Shown one piece after another: positions 1-11,729 of a DNA stretch of 64,000 nt (position 1 is its first letter; every line of letters starts with the position of its first letter). This DNA is from Cheiracanthium punctorium (Eukaryota > Arthropoda > Arachnida > Araneae > Cheiracanthiidae), in assembly GCA_038373885.1 (NCBI GenBank), contig JAWZYV010015836.1:186001-250000 (forward strand), read 5' to 3'. The position numbers and the translations under genes were made by a program. A model generated the notes under the pieces. The model worked only from the letters and a program-made list of their open reading frames with translations. It had not been told where the DNA came from and searched no databases.

Positions 1-784
1 CATTTAAATGAAGAGTATGATATCATTAGCGTTTACATAAATATTGTTTTGTTCTTGAAATGGATTTGTGTCTAAACTGTCTCAGACCTTAATGCAATGG
101 AATATTTTGATTGCTCCTGTATAAGAACTATAAATGTTAATTACTTTATTTTCGATGGAAAGCATTATTTTTTAATCCTTGATAGAATATATCAGTTTTA
201 TTTTTTTGGGAACAAACGAATGTCTCCAAAACCAGCTTTAAATAAAGAATGCACATAAAGCGTAATTTCTTCCATAACCAAATGTATTCGTGTACTAGTT
301 TGATGTCCAAGGACCTCCAGCTAACTGAAAAGGGACCCCTGTTACAGTTGTGAGGAGCGATATCTCTGACGATTAAAATAATATCCGAGAGGCCGATTCG
401 AGAACTAAACCAGTTAGCCCAGATAACAGGCCCAGATATTCAAGAGTTCACAAATATCGCAGAAATAGTTATCTGTTTCACATTCAGTATATCGAAGCTA
501 TCTGCAACAACCAGGAACGGATAGATATCTCATATCTAGAATATCTGAATATTCTGAAATACACTGGTGTAAGAATTTAAGAGAATTTACAGACTTGGAT
601 GATTATCTTTAGAACTACTGCCCCGATTTTAAAGAAATTTGATGCGTACATACATTGATACAATACAAAACAAATAACCATTCAATAGTTGTACTACACG
701 CATGAACGTGCGTAACACACGTCGGAGTCGGAAGGTATGAAACAGCGGTTGCAGAATAAACAAAAAAATGGGTTAATAGATAGG
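1..784. other. AT-rich sequence, no gene recognised
   Basis: I see no coding, RNA or repeat signature that I can name. The part next to 785 should hold the 3' untranslated end and terminal inverted repeat of the Tc1-like relic that ends at 785. A short stretch near 706-720 resembles, in inverted orientation, a stretch near 2145-2160 on the other side of the relic (shared core TTACGCACG), but I could not fix the element boundary. Confidence 0.5.
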
Positions 785-2057
785 CTAATAGGGGGTACAG
801 TCCCCTGTAAGAGATGTACATGCCTCGCAGCGTGATTTCATGCTTGAAATAAGACAGTTAATCATTTCCTGTGACAACTGGTACCACTCGTACCGCAACT
901 CTGCTTTCATTCTCTGGATGGTTCTCAGAGGGGGGTGGGCGAGTTTCAATTGCACTCCCCATAGCGTCCCTGGCATGCTCTATAGGGTTGAGGCCTTGAG
1001 ATCTGTCTGGCCAATCCATACGGTGAACATCCTCACTCTTTAGAAATCCGTTGACCAGATGAGATGTATGTGGACTCAAGTTCTCGTCCATTAAAATGAA
1101 CTCAGGGCCAACTGCACCTCTGAAAAGGCGAAAACAGGGCTCCAAGACCTCATCCCTATAACTTACACCAGTCACAGTTCCTCTTTCACAGACATGGATA
1201 GGTTTGCGGCCATCCAACCGCAGACCATTAACTCTCTGACGCACAAAACATTGTTTTACACACAAACACAAAATTATTTATATTTACAATGTAAATAATG
1301 GCATTGAAAAGGAGAAAACAATATTTTTTTAGTAATTACCGATACAGTGGTAAAATGGTTAAATAGCATTTGGTATTGAAACTATACTTACTAATAATGA
1401 ATCAGAAAAAAGTTCGAATGTGTGGTATGTTCTTGAAACCATTATGCTCTAAAGAGTTAAACTTCCTCTGCTATAATGGTCGATTTCGCGGAATCGGAGA
1501 AACCCCCAATCTACAATGGAGGGTACGTAGGTGGTCCCTGGTCCTCTCCAAATAGACTTACGGAGAGAATCGGTATTTAGGCTGAACCCGGACTCATTAG
1601 TGAAGAGAACGGTCGCTCATTGATCCATACTCCAATCTTTATACTCGCTACACCAAGCTAAAGGGATTTTCCTGTTCGCAGAAGTGAGCGTGACGCAAAC
1701 AGCAGGTCTTCTTCCGAACAACCCTGTCACATGAAGTATTTTGGAAGCAATCACGCTTGATGCACGGATTCCTGTGGCTGCATAAAAGACACGAGGGATC
1801 TGAGAAGCTGTAGCACTCCTGTTACGCCTCGCTATAATGGACAATTGGCTTTATTCTCTGGCCGACGTGGCTCTTGGACGACTTTGCCCAGGCATTCTCT
1901 CGATGGATCCGGTATTCTGGAACTGTTTCCAGTAGTTACGCACGACGCTGGGCGTTATATTGAACTCTCTACAAATCTGTATTAAAGATTGGCCTGCATA
2001 TAGCCTCCCCAAAATTCGTCACCTCATTCCATCCTCTAAACGTTGGTGGTCACTCAT
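785..2057 (-). pseudogene. Tc1-like transposase relic
   Basis: A cut-and-paste DDE transposase, now broken. Read leftwards from an ATG at 2057, the translation starts MSDHQRLEDGMR and runs into an HTH DNA-binding region (GQSLIQICREFNI) and a linker (RMPGQSRPRATSA). The block at 1844-1617 reads LSIIARRNRSATASQ and later RRPAVCV, typical of the family. The catalytic region is in two pieces. At about 1600-1440 the usual TDES is changed to TNES, so the first catalytic Asp is lost. The C-terminal piece (about 1260-785) has GTVTGVSYRDEVLEP, a second Asp in LMDEN, the third acidic residue in NPIEH, and the usual end CTPY before TAG at 785. There are in-frame stops near 2018, 1847 and 1614, a frameshift near 940-970, and about 180 bp of foreign sequence at about 1262-1440. 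Clearly dead. Confidence 0.88.
1262..1440. repeat. Non-homologous insert splitting the Tc1 relic
   Basis: This AT-rich stretch lies between the two halves of the transposase relic and has no transposase similarity in any frame. Short inverted copies of TTAACTCT flank it (about 1227-1234 and 1451-1460). Both sides keep a version of the same transposase motif (GSL.. on the right-hand side, LMVCG on the left), so the halves overlap rather than abut. It may be a small MITE or the joint between two different Tc1 copies. Confidence 0.4.
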
Positions 2058-2059
2058 TT

Positions 2060-3215
2060 TTACTGTTACAATTTGAGATTAACTGCTTGCTGCAAAATAG
2101 CACCTAGAAATTCACCTATGCGCGCTAGCGAACGAAATGCGTCTTAACTTACGCACGGTTATAAAATATGTTTCGCTACTGTGTCCGCCTACACACACAT
2201 GAACGCTTACCTATTTGGCCTGCAAGATTTGCATTTTTGTCTAGAAGCAGTGGTTTTACATTCAGTTCAGTTCTTTTCGTGAAATTCGATAAAATATGGA
2301 AACTTTCTTAATTTATTTCACCAGAGTAGCTGATAAATTGGTTATACATAGATCCGTGTTTGTAGGAATGTTACACCACGCATATTGAAACTCCTGCTTG
2401 ATCAACTAAAACATACCGTGCTTAAACTATCAAATAATTCTGAAACGAAATGAGATCGCAGAGGTTAATTTTAATAATTCGACTTTAATAACCATCGTTA
2501 GAAACGCCCAAACTCACACCAAAGTTCATACAGCTATCAAAATGAAACTATGCCCTTGTTAGTGGCCAGGTTCCCGACAATTAAGTTTAAAAAAATCAGA
2601 ATGACAGACACTGGCTCTTACAGCTGAAAACACTTTATATTTAAAAACTAGACAACGTTACTATATACACAATACGGCACCAGCACAACTCTGCATAGTA
2701 GAAGATCCATTACATCATGAATAAAGAATAACTTACGCTGAGTTTGACAAATCAGAACACTTTATAACGGAAAACGAAATAACGATACAAAATATATTCC
2801 ATGGCCAAACTTCAAGGTATTGCTTTTTCTCATCTGTTAAAAAACATCTTTAAGGAACGAAAGAAAGATCATTTTTCATCCCAGCGGAAAATTGCTATCC
2901 CTGCCAGGATCTGTTCCGATTACTTGTTCTCATTCTATTCCTGCTTGTTTCGCCAGGTTTCTTCAATCGCTGTTCATCTAGCTTTCCTTGACATTTTTTC
3001 CCTTCTTTTTTTGTGATAACATCACTTAAGTATTGTTTTCTTTGCCTTATTGCAATAACAGCACTTAACTTGAAATCGACTTGATGTATTTTGTTTCCCA
3101 TGCATTTTATTGGACTTCGAAATGTCGAAAGTCGGTCAGTAACAATGTTAGATCGTGAAAAACACAGACAAGGTAAACTGAATATCTAAGAATAGAAGTA
3201 AATTGATGTTTGTGC
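2060..3215. other. AT-rich spacer
   Basis: Holds the 5' untranslated and terminal sequence of the Tc1 relic (ATG at 2057), whose end I could not fix, followed by unremarkable AT-rich DNA. The small open frames around 2800-3100 have no recognisable motif. Confidence 0.4.

Positions 3216-3217
<2 letters not shown>

Positions 3218-3251
<34 letters not shown>
3218..3251. repeat. (TA)n microsatellite
   Basis: An uninterrupted TA array of about 17 units that abuts the left end of the MITE at 3252. The MITE most likely inserted at a TA dinucleotide of this array, or the array grew from the target site. Confidence 0.95.
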
Positions 3252-3254
<3 letters not shown>

Positions 3255-3670
3255 GGTGATTCGAAATTACTTTTACAAACTTTTAAGAGGGGTAGGATAC
3301 ACCATGACTGTTTAGAATCCCATAACAATGCGAGGTCGAAAACGTCCCTTCATGTACCTATAAATAATCACTTTCGAATAAATGTTGAAGTGTGCGTCTA
3401 ATTTCTTAATCAAGTTTTATAAAGAATGGTCTTTCAATCGGAATTTTATGAATGTAATGAAAAAAAAAATTCATCAAGTTAATCTATGAAAGATGGATTA
3501 GTTTTTTAAAAAACCATCGGAAAGTTTACTATTACTTAACCCTTCTAAAGTGATTATTAACAGGTACATGAAGACGAAGTTTCCGACCCCACATTACTAT
3601 GTGATTCTGAACCATCTTGGTGTATCCTACTCGTCCTAGAAGTTTGTAAGACTAATTTCAAATCACCCTG
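3252..3670. mobile_element. Palindromic MITE, Tc1/mariner type
   Basis: A 419-bp element without coding capacity. The left end CAGGGTGATTCGAAATTAC and the right end, read in reverse (CAGGGTGATTTGAAATTAG), are inverted copies, and the match continues inwards for about 135 bp with scattered substitutions (for example a GGATACACCA block near 3295 and its complement near 3622, and a shared CTTCATGTACCT block). TA dinucleotides flank both ends (3250-3251 and 3671-3672). TA targets and CAGGG termini fit non-autonomous mariner relatives, mobilised in trans. The family name is not known to me. Confidence 0.85.
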
Positions 3671-3671
3671 T

Positions 3672-6245
3672 ATATAAGTTTAACTATTTAATGCCCATGA
3701 AAAAACCCATAAGTGTTTGACAAAAATCCTAACCAACAAAATAGAATTACATAATGTTAAGTGTCATCAGAGGGAGATCGACGTATTAATACTACAAAGA
3801 CCTTGCTTCTTGCCAGGAGCTCCATTTATAAAATGTATTATCTTCATTTCTAAGATGAAACAATGGATTATAATTTGTTTTAATGCATATAAAGTTTTGC
3901 AGTGAAGTTTTACAAATAAAAAATCAAATTCTCAAAGAGCCTTTCAATGAAAATATTTAAACTTTGAGCATATTTGAAGAGTAAACGAAATAAGTTTTAA
4001 TCCAACGAGCCTCGTCAATATTAAAATGAATATAAAAACACATACATATATATATATAAATACATGTGTATGTGCTGTGTGTGTGTGTGTGTGTGTGTGT
4101 TTGTCTGTAATGTTGCGAACTGAATTCAGTTCTTTTAATGTGAAGTGCATATTACAATCCTTTCAAGTCTAGAATTTTTCCAGAAGAAGTATTATACTTT
4201 TAGGGCTTTCTTAAATGTAATAGGTTTGTTAAAAGTGTTTATATGCAAGCGTAGGAAATACTTAAAGTAATAACCTGATAATATACGCTTATACAAGCCA
4301 TGCTTAACTTTATTTTAAAATTGCATGTGCCCATGCCAAGAAAGATAACAATGACTTATAAAATGAAAAATATTAGCAAATATACAGTCGAAATTTAATA
4401 GTTGTGATAAATGCTATTACATTTTAAGAAACAACACTGAGCAGATACTTTTAAAAAGTAGTTTAAAATACTTTAAATGCATTAAAAATTACTTCAAAAG
4501 ATTACAGGATATTTTAATGGGGATACGAAATTTTGCAAATATTTTACAACTGAAGCTAGGCTTCTCAAATAGTTCTTCATTGAAAACATTTAAATTTATT
4601 TGCATATATTTGCTTTCTAAGCATTGCTGTTATTAAATGATATTTTATTCAAAAATTTTATTCAACAGACAATCTTATCTTGTGCAACTCAAAAGCATTC
4701 GTTCCCATAAAGATGTTACATGTAGCTTTACATTTGTCCCAGATTTCGAAATGCATTTATTTAAAAGAAATTCGTTTCTTAACACGTAGGAAGACTGAAG
4801 TTTATTTTCGAAAAGCAATTGCTTCGAGAGAATTCCCTACCAAAGACTACTGGTAAAGTGTATTATTTTAACATTTATTTTCTCGCTCTGGGAAAGTTTA
4901 CTAAAATCATCTAAAATTTATATGTCTGAAAATAAAGTTCTTACAAAATATTTATGCGTGGAGGATATATATTTCGGTTTCTGAATGGTAAAATAATTTG
5001 GTTTATTCTATTTTTAACTTTAATGTTAAATAGTATCATCTCATTTTCGACAATGTGTGAAACGAAGATAAATGCATTTTGTCTTTCTTTTTACCACCTA
5101 TATACTGTAGAACTTTGAACAAAAAATGGACCTAAAAGTTTTGAATAAATGATTGTTACTTTCTGTGAAAAATACATGTATATAGTTGCAGAGGAGGACA
5201 TTCATTTTTATAATTTAATGAAGTACAACATTTTGTCAAGGGCGATGTTTTGAAAAAAATAAAAGGAAGATTCTGACTACGTAGTTGCTCATTGTTCCAA
5301 TATTTATTTTCACTAAAATCAAACTCTGATTATACTTCTTTCGGTTACATTTTAAAAAATATATTTATTAAGTTTTTACATCATGTCTAAAATGTGCAAA
5401 ATGTTATCTTCTATTAAGGGAGTTGTCCAAAAAACAGGATTTTCGTAAAGTCTTTCCGTCTTCTTCCACAAAAGGTTTAGGGGAAATAATCATTTCCCTG
5501 TGTAAAAACGCCCTACGATTGTGAAGAATTCCGACAAAGAATGACGGAAGACAGCATTACGTACTTCCTAATCTTGAAATTTATAATTGGAGCTTGGAGA
5601 AGAAGAAAATAATTTAAAAAAGGAAAATATATTACGGATAGAGTTTAAGACCTCTAAACAAACAAACAAAATAAAATCTGTTTAAACAAGGGAAACAATT
5701 ATTAGTGAGGTTCTAAGACATTTTTCTGCATGACGATCAAGAAAGTTGCAAAAAATATTCTTTTGTAATAAATCGAACATCTGGTCGAAATCTGTAGAAG
5801 GCTTGATACAGTGTCTTAACTTCAAAGGATGGACATTCAAAAACTGTAACAATGCTGAAAATCAGTAATTTTCCTTGTGCTTTTTATCTTAATTTTTTAT
5901 AAATCAGATCAATTAAATTATTTTACTGTGAGTTCTCATACAAGAAAAAAAATATGTATGTTTCATGAATTTTAAAGCCGCATGTGCTCCTACATGTAGC
6001 AAGGGTATTGAACCAATTAATAGCTATAAATAAATCCTGCGATTGTCCAAAACAACAATGATTTGAATTGTTTCTAAACGTACCTGATATTATTTCGACA
6101 GATCGGATGAAACATGGGGCTCATTTCCTTCAAAATTTTGAGCAAGTTAAAATAAAATTCTTATTTTCAATCAAAATAACTAATTTGTCTTTCAGTGGAA
6201 AGTGATAAAATTTTACTTATGTAGCTAACCTCTTCCAACTTCCTT

Positions 6246-6276
<31 letters not shown>

Positions 6277-9200
6277 TACCTGAAGGCTCTCTTTTTTCGC
6301 GAAATCTTTGCCTGCTTAATCCTGTGAGTTTAAGCAACATATTAATCGCGCCGGTAGTTCATTTTCTACTTCTACGATTTGTGTCATTTCAAACTGAATC
6401 CCCACTTGTCTGATTGTGGAAAAAAAAAAAAAGAGTGTCAGCTCTTGGTGGTCTATACTGGGTTTATACTGATCTCATTTTACACATTTCGCTCAACGGT
6501 GTGGATGTTTCATGTATTTTATTTACCATAAATTTCTACACAGTTCCCGTGGTTTAATTGCGCAAAAACAATATCCACGCAGAAAGCTAAAAACACATAA
6601 AGGCAGCGCAAGAATTCGCCGAAAGGATTGACTGTCTTAGGGACTTTTCGTGAAATATTTGCAGATATTGAGAAAGCCGCATGTTATTCAATGGAAATTC
6701 GAAATCCAATTATCTGCAGCTCTAATTAACGAATTTACTACATGAAAGAGAATGCAAGGTTAAATATTTGGTACATTCTATATAAATTTTAGATTAAATT
6801 ATAGCTTCGAAGAACAAATCAAAACGGCAATTCAAAGCAATTTCAGAACTTCGAACATAGCTGTAAATATTCTCAACAGTTGACTAACTATGATTCAAAC
6901 CTCAAATGAAAGAATTGTAGAGCCCAAGTAGTTCTATTGTTACAAGCTAAATAAAACTAGAGTGCAAAGGCTTTGTACTGCCGCCGTTTTTTTTTTTACT
7001 AGTTCCTTGTTAAACTTTGGGAAATATTTACTCCCTCTGCAGTAGTGCAATTTGAATTAAAAAAAATTTTCTACATTGTACACCCGACAATTGCTTATAT
7101 ATAAATCTCTTCATTTCAAATACATTCATTTCAAAATAACTTTTGCCTATTTATATTCGCGATTTCGGGAATTTTCAAAGTTATAACCGAATTTAACCCA
7201 TTCATTAAAATATTTCTTCGTAGACAACTGTCTTCTGAGAAACCTAAAGTAATTTTATTTTATTAAAATAATTCAAACTAAACTATTTCGAAAAGAGAAG
7301 AATTTCTCCGTATGTTAACATTTGACGCAGCAAAGCAAAATGGCGGCTTTCCGATCGAGTTAATGGAATGAACTAGAATTCAAAATGCTGTATTTGGGCC
7401 GCGTTGGGGTACAGAGCCACGTTTAATGGGTCTATCACGTTTAATGGGTATAAGAAATATTACTTAATTGCTTTTGATGGGCACAATCTGATTTGTTAAT
7501 TTTAAATAAATGAAATTACATTCTGTTGTACTGGAACGCAGACCTACCACCATATGCACGGTCTTCTGTGATTATAAATTGTTTTCTCCTTATCCTTAAT
7601 ATTAACGGATTTGCCTAGGTTCAAGAAAACCATTTCTATAGTTTAGGAAAGAAAAAAAATCCAATGATGAATTATGTTAATCGATCAGGAACATTCCCAG
7701 TTTTAATCGCTGACAAACTTAGTTCTATTGAAGCATAGCTTTCAAAACGTCTTTTGTTTGACTTCTATGCTTCAGTTATATTCTCAAGATTCTTTTTTTT
7801 AATATTAAGTATCACAAAACTATATTACAATACTAAATAGGTTGGTTCTTTTGATTCGTATATGTCATTATTTATTTTTGTTTTTATTTCTTTTTAGATT
7901 ACGTGATATTATGCAGAAAATAAAAATATTCAGACGAATTGTAGAATGTATTTTTTCTTTTCTTTTTCATACAAGAAATAAGTAAAAATATCATGCAACA
8001 CATTTTTTTCCACACGCAATTTTACACTTTCAATAATGGTTAAAGTATGCGTGTTATATATATTCCTGTTGTATTTTTCGTTTAGAGTTTTTGGCAAATT
8101 TTCTTTTGCGTGGAATATTTCTTTCTTGCCGGCTTTTAGCTTTTATGCAGTAGTAAATGTATTTCTATGCCCTTAATCTTTTTAGCGTTCTTTTAAAGAG
8201 TCAAGTAGGTTAAGTAACATATTTGGAAATATTTCATGTTTGAAAATATGAATAATTAATAACAACAATAATAATTTCCTCATTCTATCTCAGAAACCGG
8301 CGGAAATTTACTAAGTTACATTCATTAAAGTATGTGCAAGTTATTTTTGCATATTATGCTTTGAAAAAAAATCTAATGAACGTGTTCCAAACGAGAAAAA
8401 TCAATAGTTATTTTAAAGAAACAGTATTCGGTACTTGGAATTATGGCCGCCAAGCAACCGAGATGTATCGCCAAGATCATCTCGGGAAATCTCGCGAAAA
8501 TTATCTTCATTCCTACAGACGTTTGTAGTCCTTCTACGCGTAATTACAATATCGACACAAAAAATCGAATGTCCGATTTAATACACAAGTACAAGGGTTC
8601 TTTAAATAATTAAACTTCTTGCAATAATTTATTTAAATAATTCAAAATGAGGAAAAGCACATCGGAAAATATTAAATTGTTGTGTCATTGCTTCTTCTTT
8701 ACTCGGCGCAACTAGCTTATGTGTTATTTTGGGATCACTTTGAGCCACCTGACCCTATATCCTTTTTGGAATTAAATCTTGCAGTGTAAAAGCACAAAAG
8801 ACAAAATATCACACTCTAATGCATCAATCTCACACGCTTCCTTATAAGTTTAAAAATAAAATGCTTTACTATACTTTTTTTTGCTCTCAATTTGCTTTGA
8901 ATCAAATAAAAATTGTGTGTTGAATTTGAAAACTCATGAAACGTACCATCATATACAAATGGTATTTTGATATAACATTCAAGTATTTTTCTTTAAAATT
9001 CTTTGTTATACACATTTCCAGTCTAATTTAGTATTTAAATGATTTTATTTATTAAATGAAGAAATTCTCCATGTTTTTGTTTATTTCGAAAATAACAATC
9101 ACTGGAATACAGTTTGAGAGAATTAGTATTTTATCTTGTGAAAATGCTGTGCACGGTAAAGATATAATATTCATTTGAATTGTTTTTATACATATATAAC

Positions 9201-10315
9201 AAATTATATATATTGTAAATATAATTTGTTATAGATGTAGATTTCTGGTTTTGTGACAACGTTCGTAGCAGTATTATTTTCCCAAGGGCAGTTACGCGTG
9301 TAGCACGTTTTGACAAAACATCAAAATTAGAGCAATTTTTTCCCTAAAACATCTCAAGAAAATTGTGTCAACTATATTGTAAGAAATTTTTCTTAAATAA
9401 TGCATATTATTAAGATAATTCGAGGGATGATATAAGTTTAGGAAGGAGAGGCCACTTTTTTCCTAGTATTTTTATATGTCAACAAATAACAATACTAATT
9501 CTCTTGTGTGAGGAATCTCATTCCTGAGTAGCCAGTTAAAGTAAAATTTTAGGAGTATATTTTAAACGCTTTTATCAATTCACAAATACCAAAAAGTGGC
9601 ATTATCTCCTCTACATGCTGTTTGTTTTCATTTGTCAATTTATTTTTTTTATTATTCTGAAGCACTAACCGTATAGCCGACACTCAAGGTGCAGGTTGTG
9701 TTTAAAAAGAACACGCCAGATCCATTAACTTATCACATATTAATCAGCTCTTCTTTTCAAAATACTACTTGTATATTTATTTTGAATGCCAGACTTCTTT
9801 ATATATACGCGACAAAATTTGAATGTCTGAGATTTTGCCTCTGTTTTAAAAGCCTTCCTAAATAAGATGTAAATGAACACTCCGAATGTATAACACCCAA
9901 CAACAGCAAAACCATTTATTAGAATAACAAACTAAAAGGAGTGTCTTGTATTGTAGAGAATATATTACTTCAGCAGATGTGTCTTCATTTAATGATGTTT
10001 AATGTCTCTCACAGTTTTAAGAGCGAATGTGAAAGTTATATTCCTTGAAAGTAAAACATATAGCAATAAAACAGGATAAATATACCATAGAAATTTCATG
10101 TTCAATGTACTATTTTTCGTCATCCACGATGAAAATATTACTTGAGATTGCAATAAACAATTTTTTGCACTTTAATTAGTAATTTCAATATAAAAAGCGA
10201 TATCATTATAACCCATATTGGACCACTTAAAAAATCAACCACAAGAAAATCGTAAATTTTTAAAATCGTGATCTATGTGAAGTACTTCTACACATAAAAC
10301 AGAAATTTTAAAAGT

Positions 10316-10317
<2 letters not shown>
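3672..10317. other. AT-rich desert with minor simple repeats
   Basis: About 6.6 kb with no reading frame, RNA or transposon I can support. It contains (TA)n/(TG)n at about 4045-4101, a TA run at 6258-6278, poly-A/T runs, and an 18-bp direct duplication at 7420-7452 (unit core CACGTTTAATGGGT). The slightly less AT-rich patch at 8410-8530 contains an inverted CCGAGAT/ATCTCGG pair but no gene signature. Introns or intergenic DNA are equally possible. Confidence 0.5.
4043..4101. repeat. Compound (TA)n and (TG)n microsatellite
   Basis: A short TA array is followed by about 13 TG units ending at 4101. Confidence 0.9.
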
Positions 10318-10357
<40 letters not shown>

Positions 10358-11721
10358 TAGATAGATAGATAGATAGATTTTAATTCGGAATGTCCTCTAA
10401 ATAGGACAACGGTCCAATACACTACCAAAAGTTACAAAAGCTGACTTGCATTGTGAAAAGGATTTTTCTGAAGAGAAATCCAAAAAATAGTTCTTATATA
10501 ATCCAATGTTGCACATAGTGTAAATTGTAATGAGTTTTTTTTGCGAGATTTTAAATGAAAACGCCTTTGAACACTAACTAGATATTTCATAAATTTGTGC
10601 TCACAGTTAGAAGATAAAGTTCCTCGCTATGCTCTTTGTGTAATGTTGTTTCTGGCAATTGCTTCACCTAGGTAACTCATTGTAACAATACTTCACCTTA
10701 CGGCTTGTTTTGACCTGAAAACTGTTAAGGAATCCCGTGCATAGTTAGAAGAAAATAATTTGAAAAAAAATCGAGGCAGCGATGAGAGTGGTTCGAAAGA
10801 AATTCAGGAAAGAAAAAAGTACCAAGAGTCCAGTACCACAATTTTAATTGAATATAAATAAAGTAATTTTCCATATTGCTGTTGCATACGTCTCTTACAT
10901 TTTCATATTTTTTAAGTCGTAACACAAATTATCTATAATGGTACATCTGTGTCCTTTCTGCCTTCTTTCACGTAACGCTGTAATTTACTGTCTATACTTG
11001 CGTAACTTCGAAAATTGTTAATGAAAGCCCACGATTATCATTCCAGCAAACAAATGCTATTTTTCTGGCTTTGTCAGACCGTGAATCAGATACTCTTTTC
11101 TAAGATTTAGCAAAGTTAGTTGCATAATCCCTAAGTGCAGCCAAATTAGCTAAGTTAATTATAGTGGCACAAAATCCTTTTTAGCTGCAAACGAGCCATG
11201 TATGTGGGGGGAATGGGGGATACGAAAAAAGTAAAAAAACCTCCCACCTTTTAATTACTCCATGTCACCGAGCATGACAAGCTGAAAAGGTTCATTGTTC
11301 CCCGAATTCAAGGAATGTGATCTAGATGTATGAGTGATTTTAAAAAAAAAGGTGAGTATAGGACCGTTGTCCTATTTATAGCACTGTTAGAAAACACGTG
11401 TCAAATATCTGTAATACGTTTTTTTTTTTCATGGTTATGCTTAATGTTTTGAGCAACACCGATGATCTACTAAAAAAATACTTATGCTTCTTGAAGGAAA
11501 AATAAAATTATTGAATGACTTATAGCTATGAAAAATTTAGGGGTAAATTTAAAGGAATTTTTTTCTTTATTTTTTTCCGAAATTTCATTTTTCTTAATTA
11601 ATATATTAAATTTTGCCTATTTGGAGTTATTTACAAGAAGGTTTATGTCGATTTAATTTTTCATTTTATTATATCCGAATTTAATTTAACTGTCCTACAA
11701 ATAGGCCGGTGGTCCAATATG
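10208..11721. repeat. Four copies of a ~24-bp motif, both orientations
   Basis: A motif with core AATAGGnCnnYGGTCCAATA occurs at 10399-10420 (+) and 11699-11721 (+), and in reverse complement at 11358-11380 and, shortened to TATTGGACCA, at 10213-10225. Each full copy carries a GGACC/GGTCC-type dyad. The sequence between the copies is AT-rich and non-coding. The copies may be ends or subterminal repeats of decayed elements. Confidence 0.55.
10319..10377. repeat. Compound (TA)n-(GATA)n microsatellite
   Basis: About 18 TA units run directly into six GATA units. The GATA part probably arose by mutation within the TA array. Confidence 0.95.
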
Positions 11722-11729
11722 GTTTAAAA

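Noticed and set aside
690..2212. Direct CTACAC...CATGAACG similarity on both sides of the Tc1 relic
   Set aside because: The orientation is direct and not inverted, and the match is short and interrupted; it cannot be used as the element's TIR.
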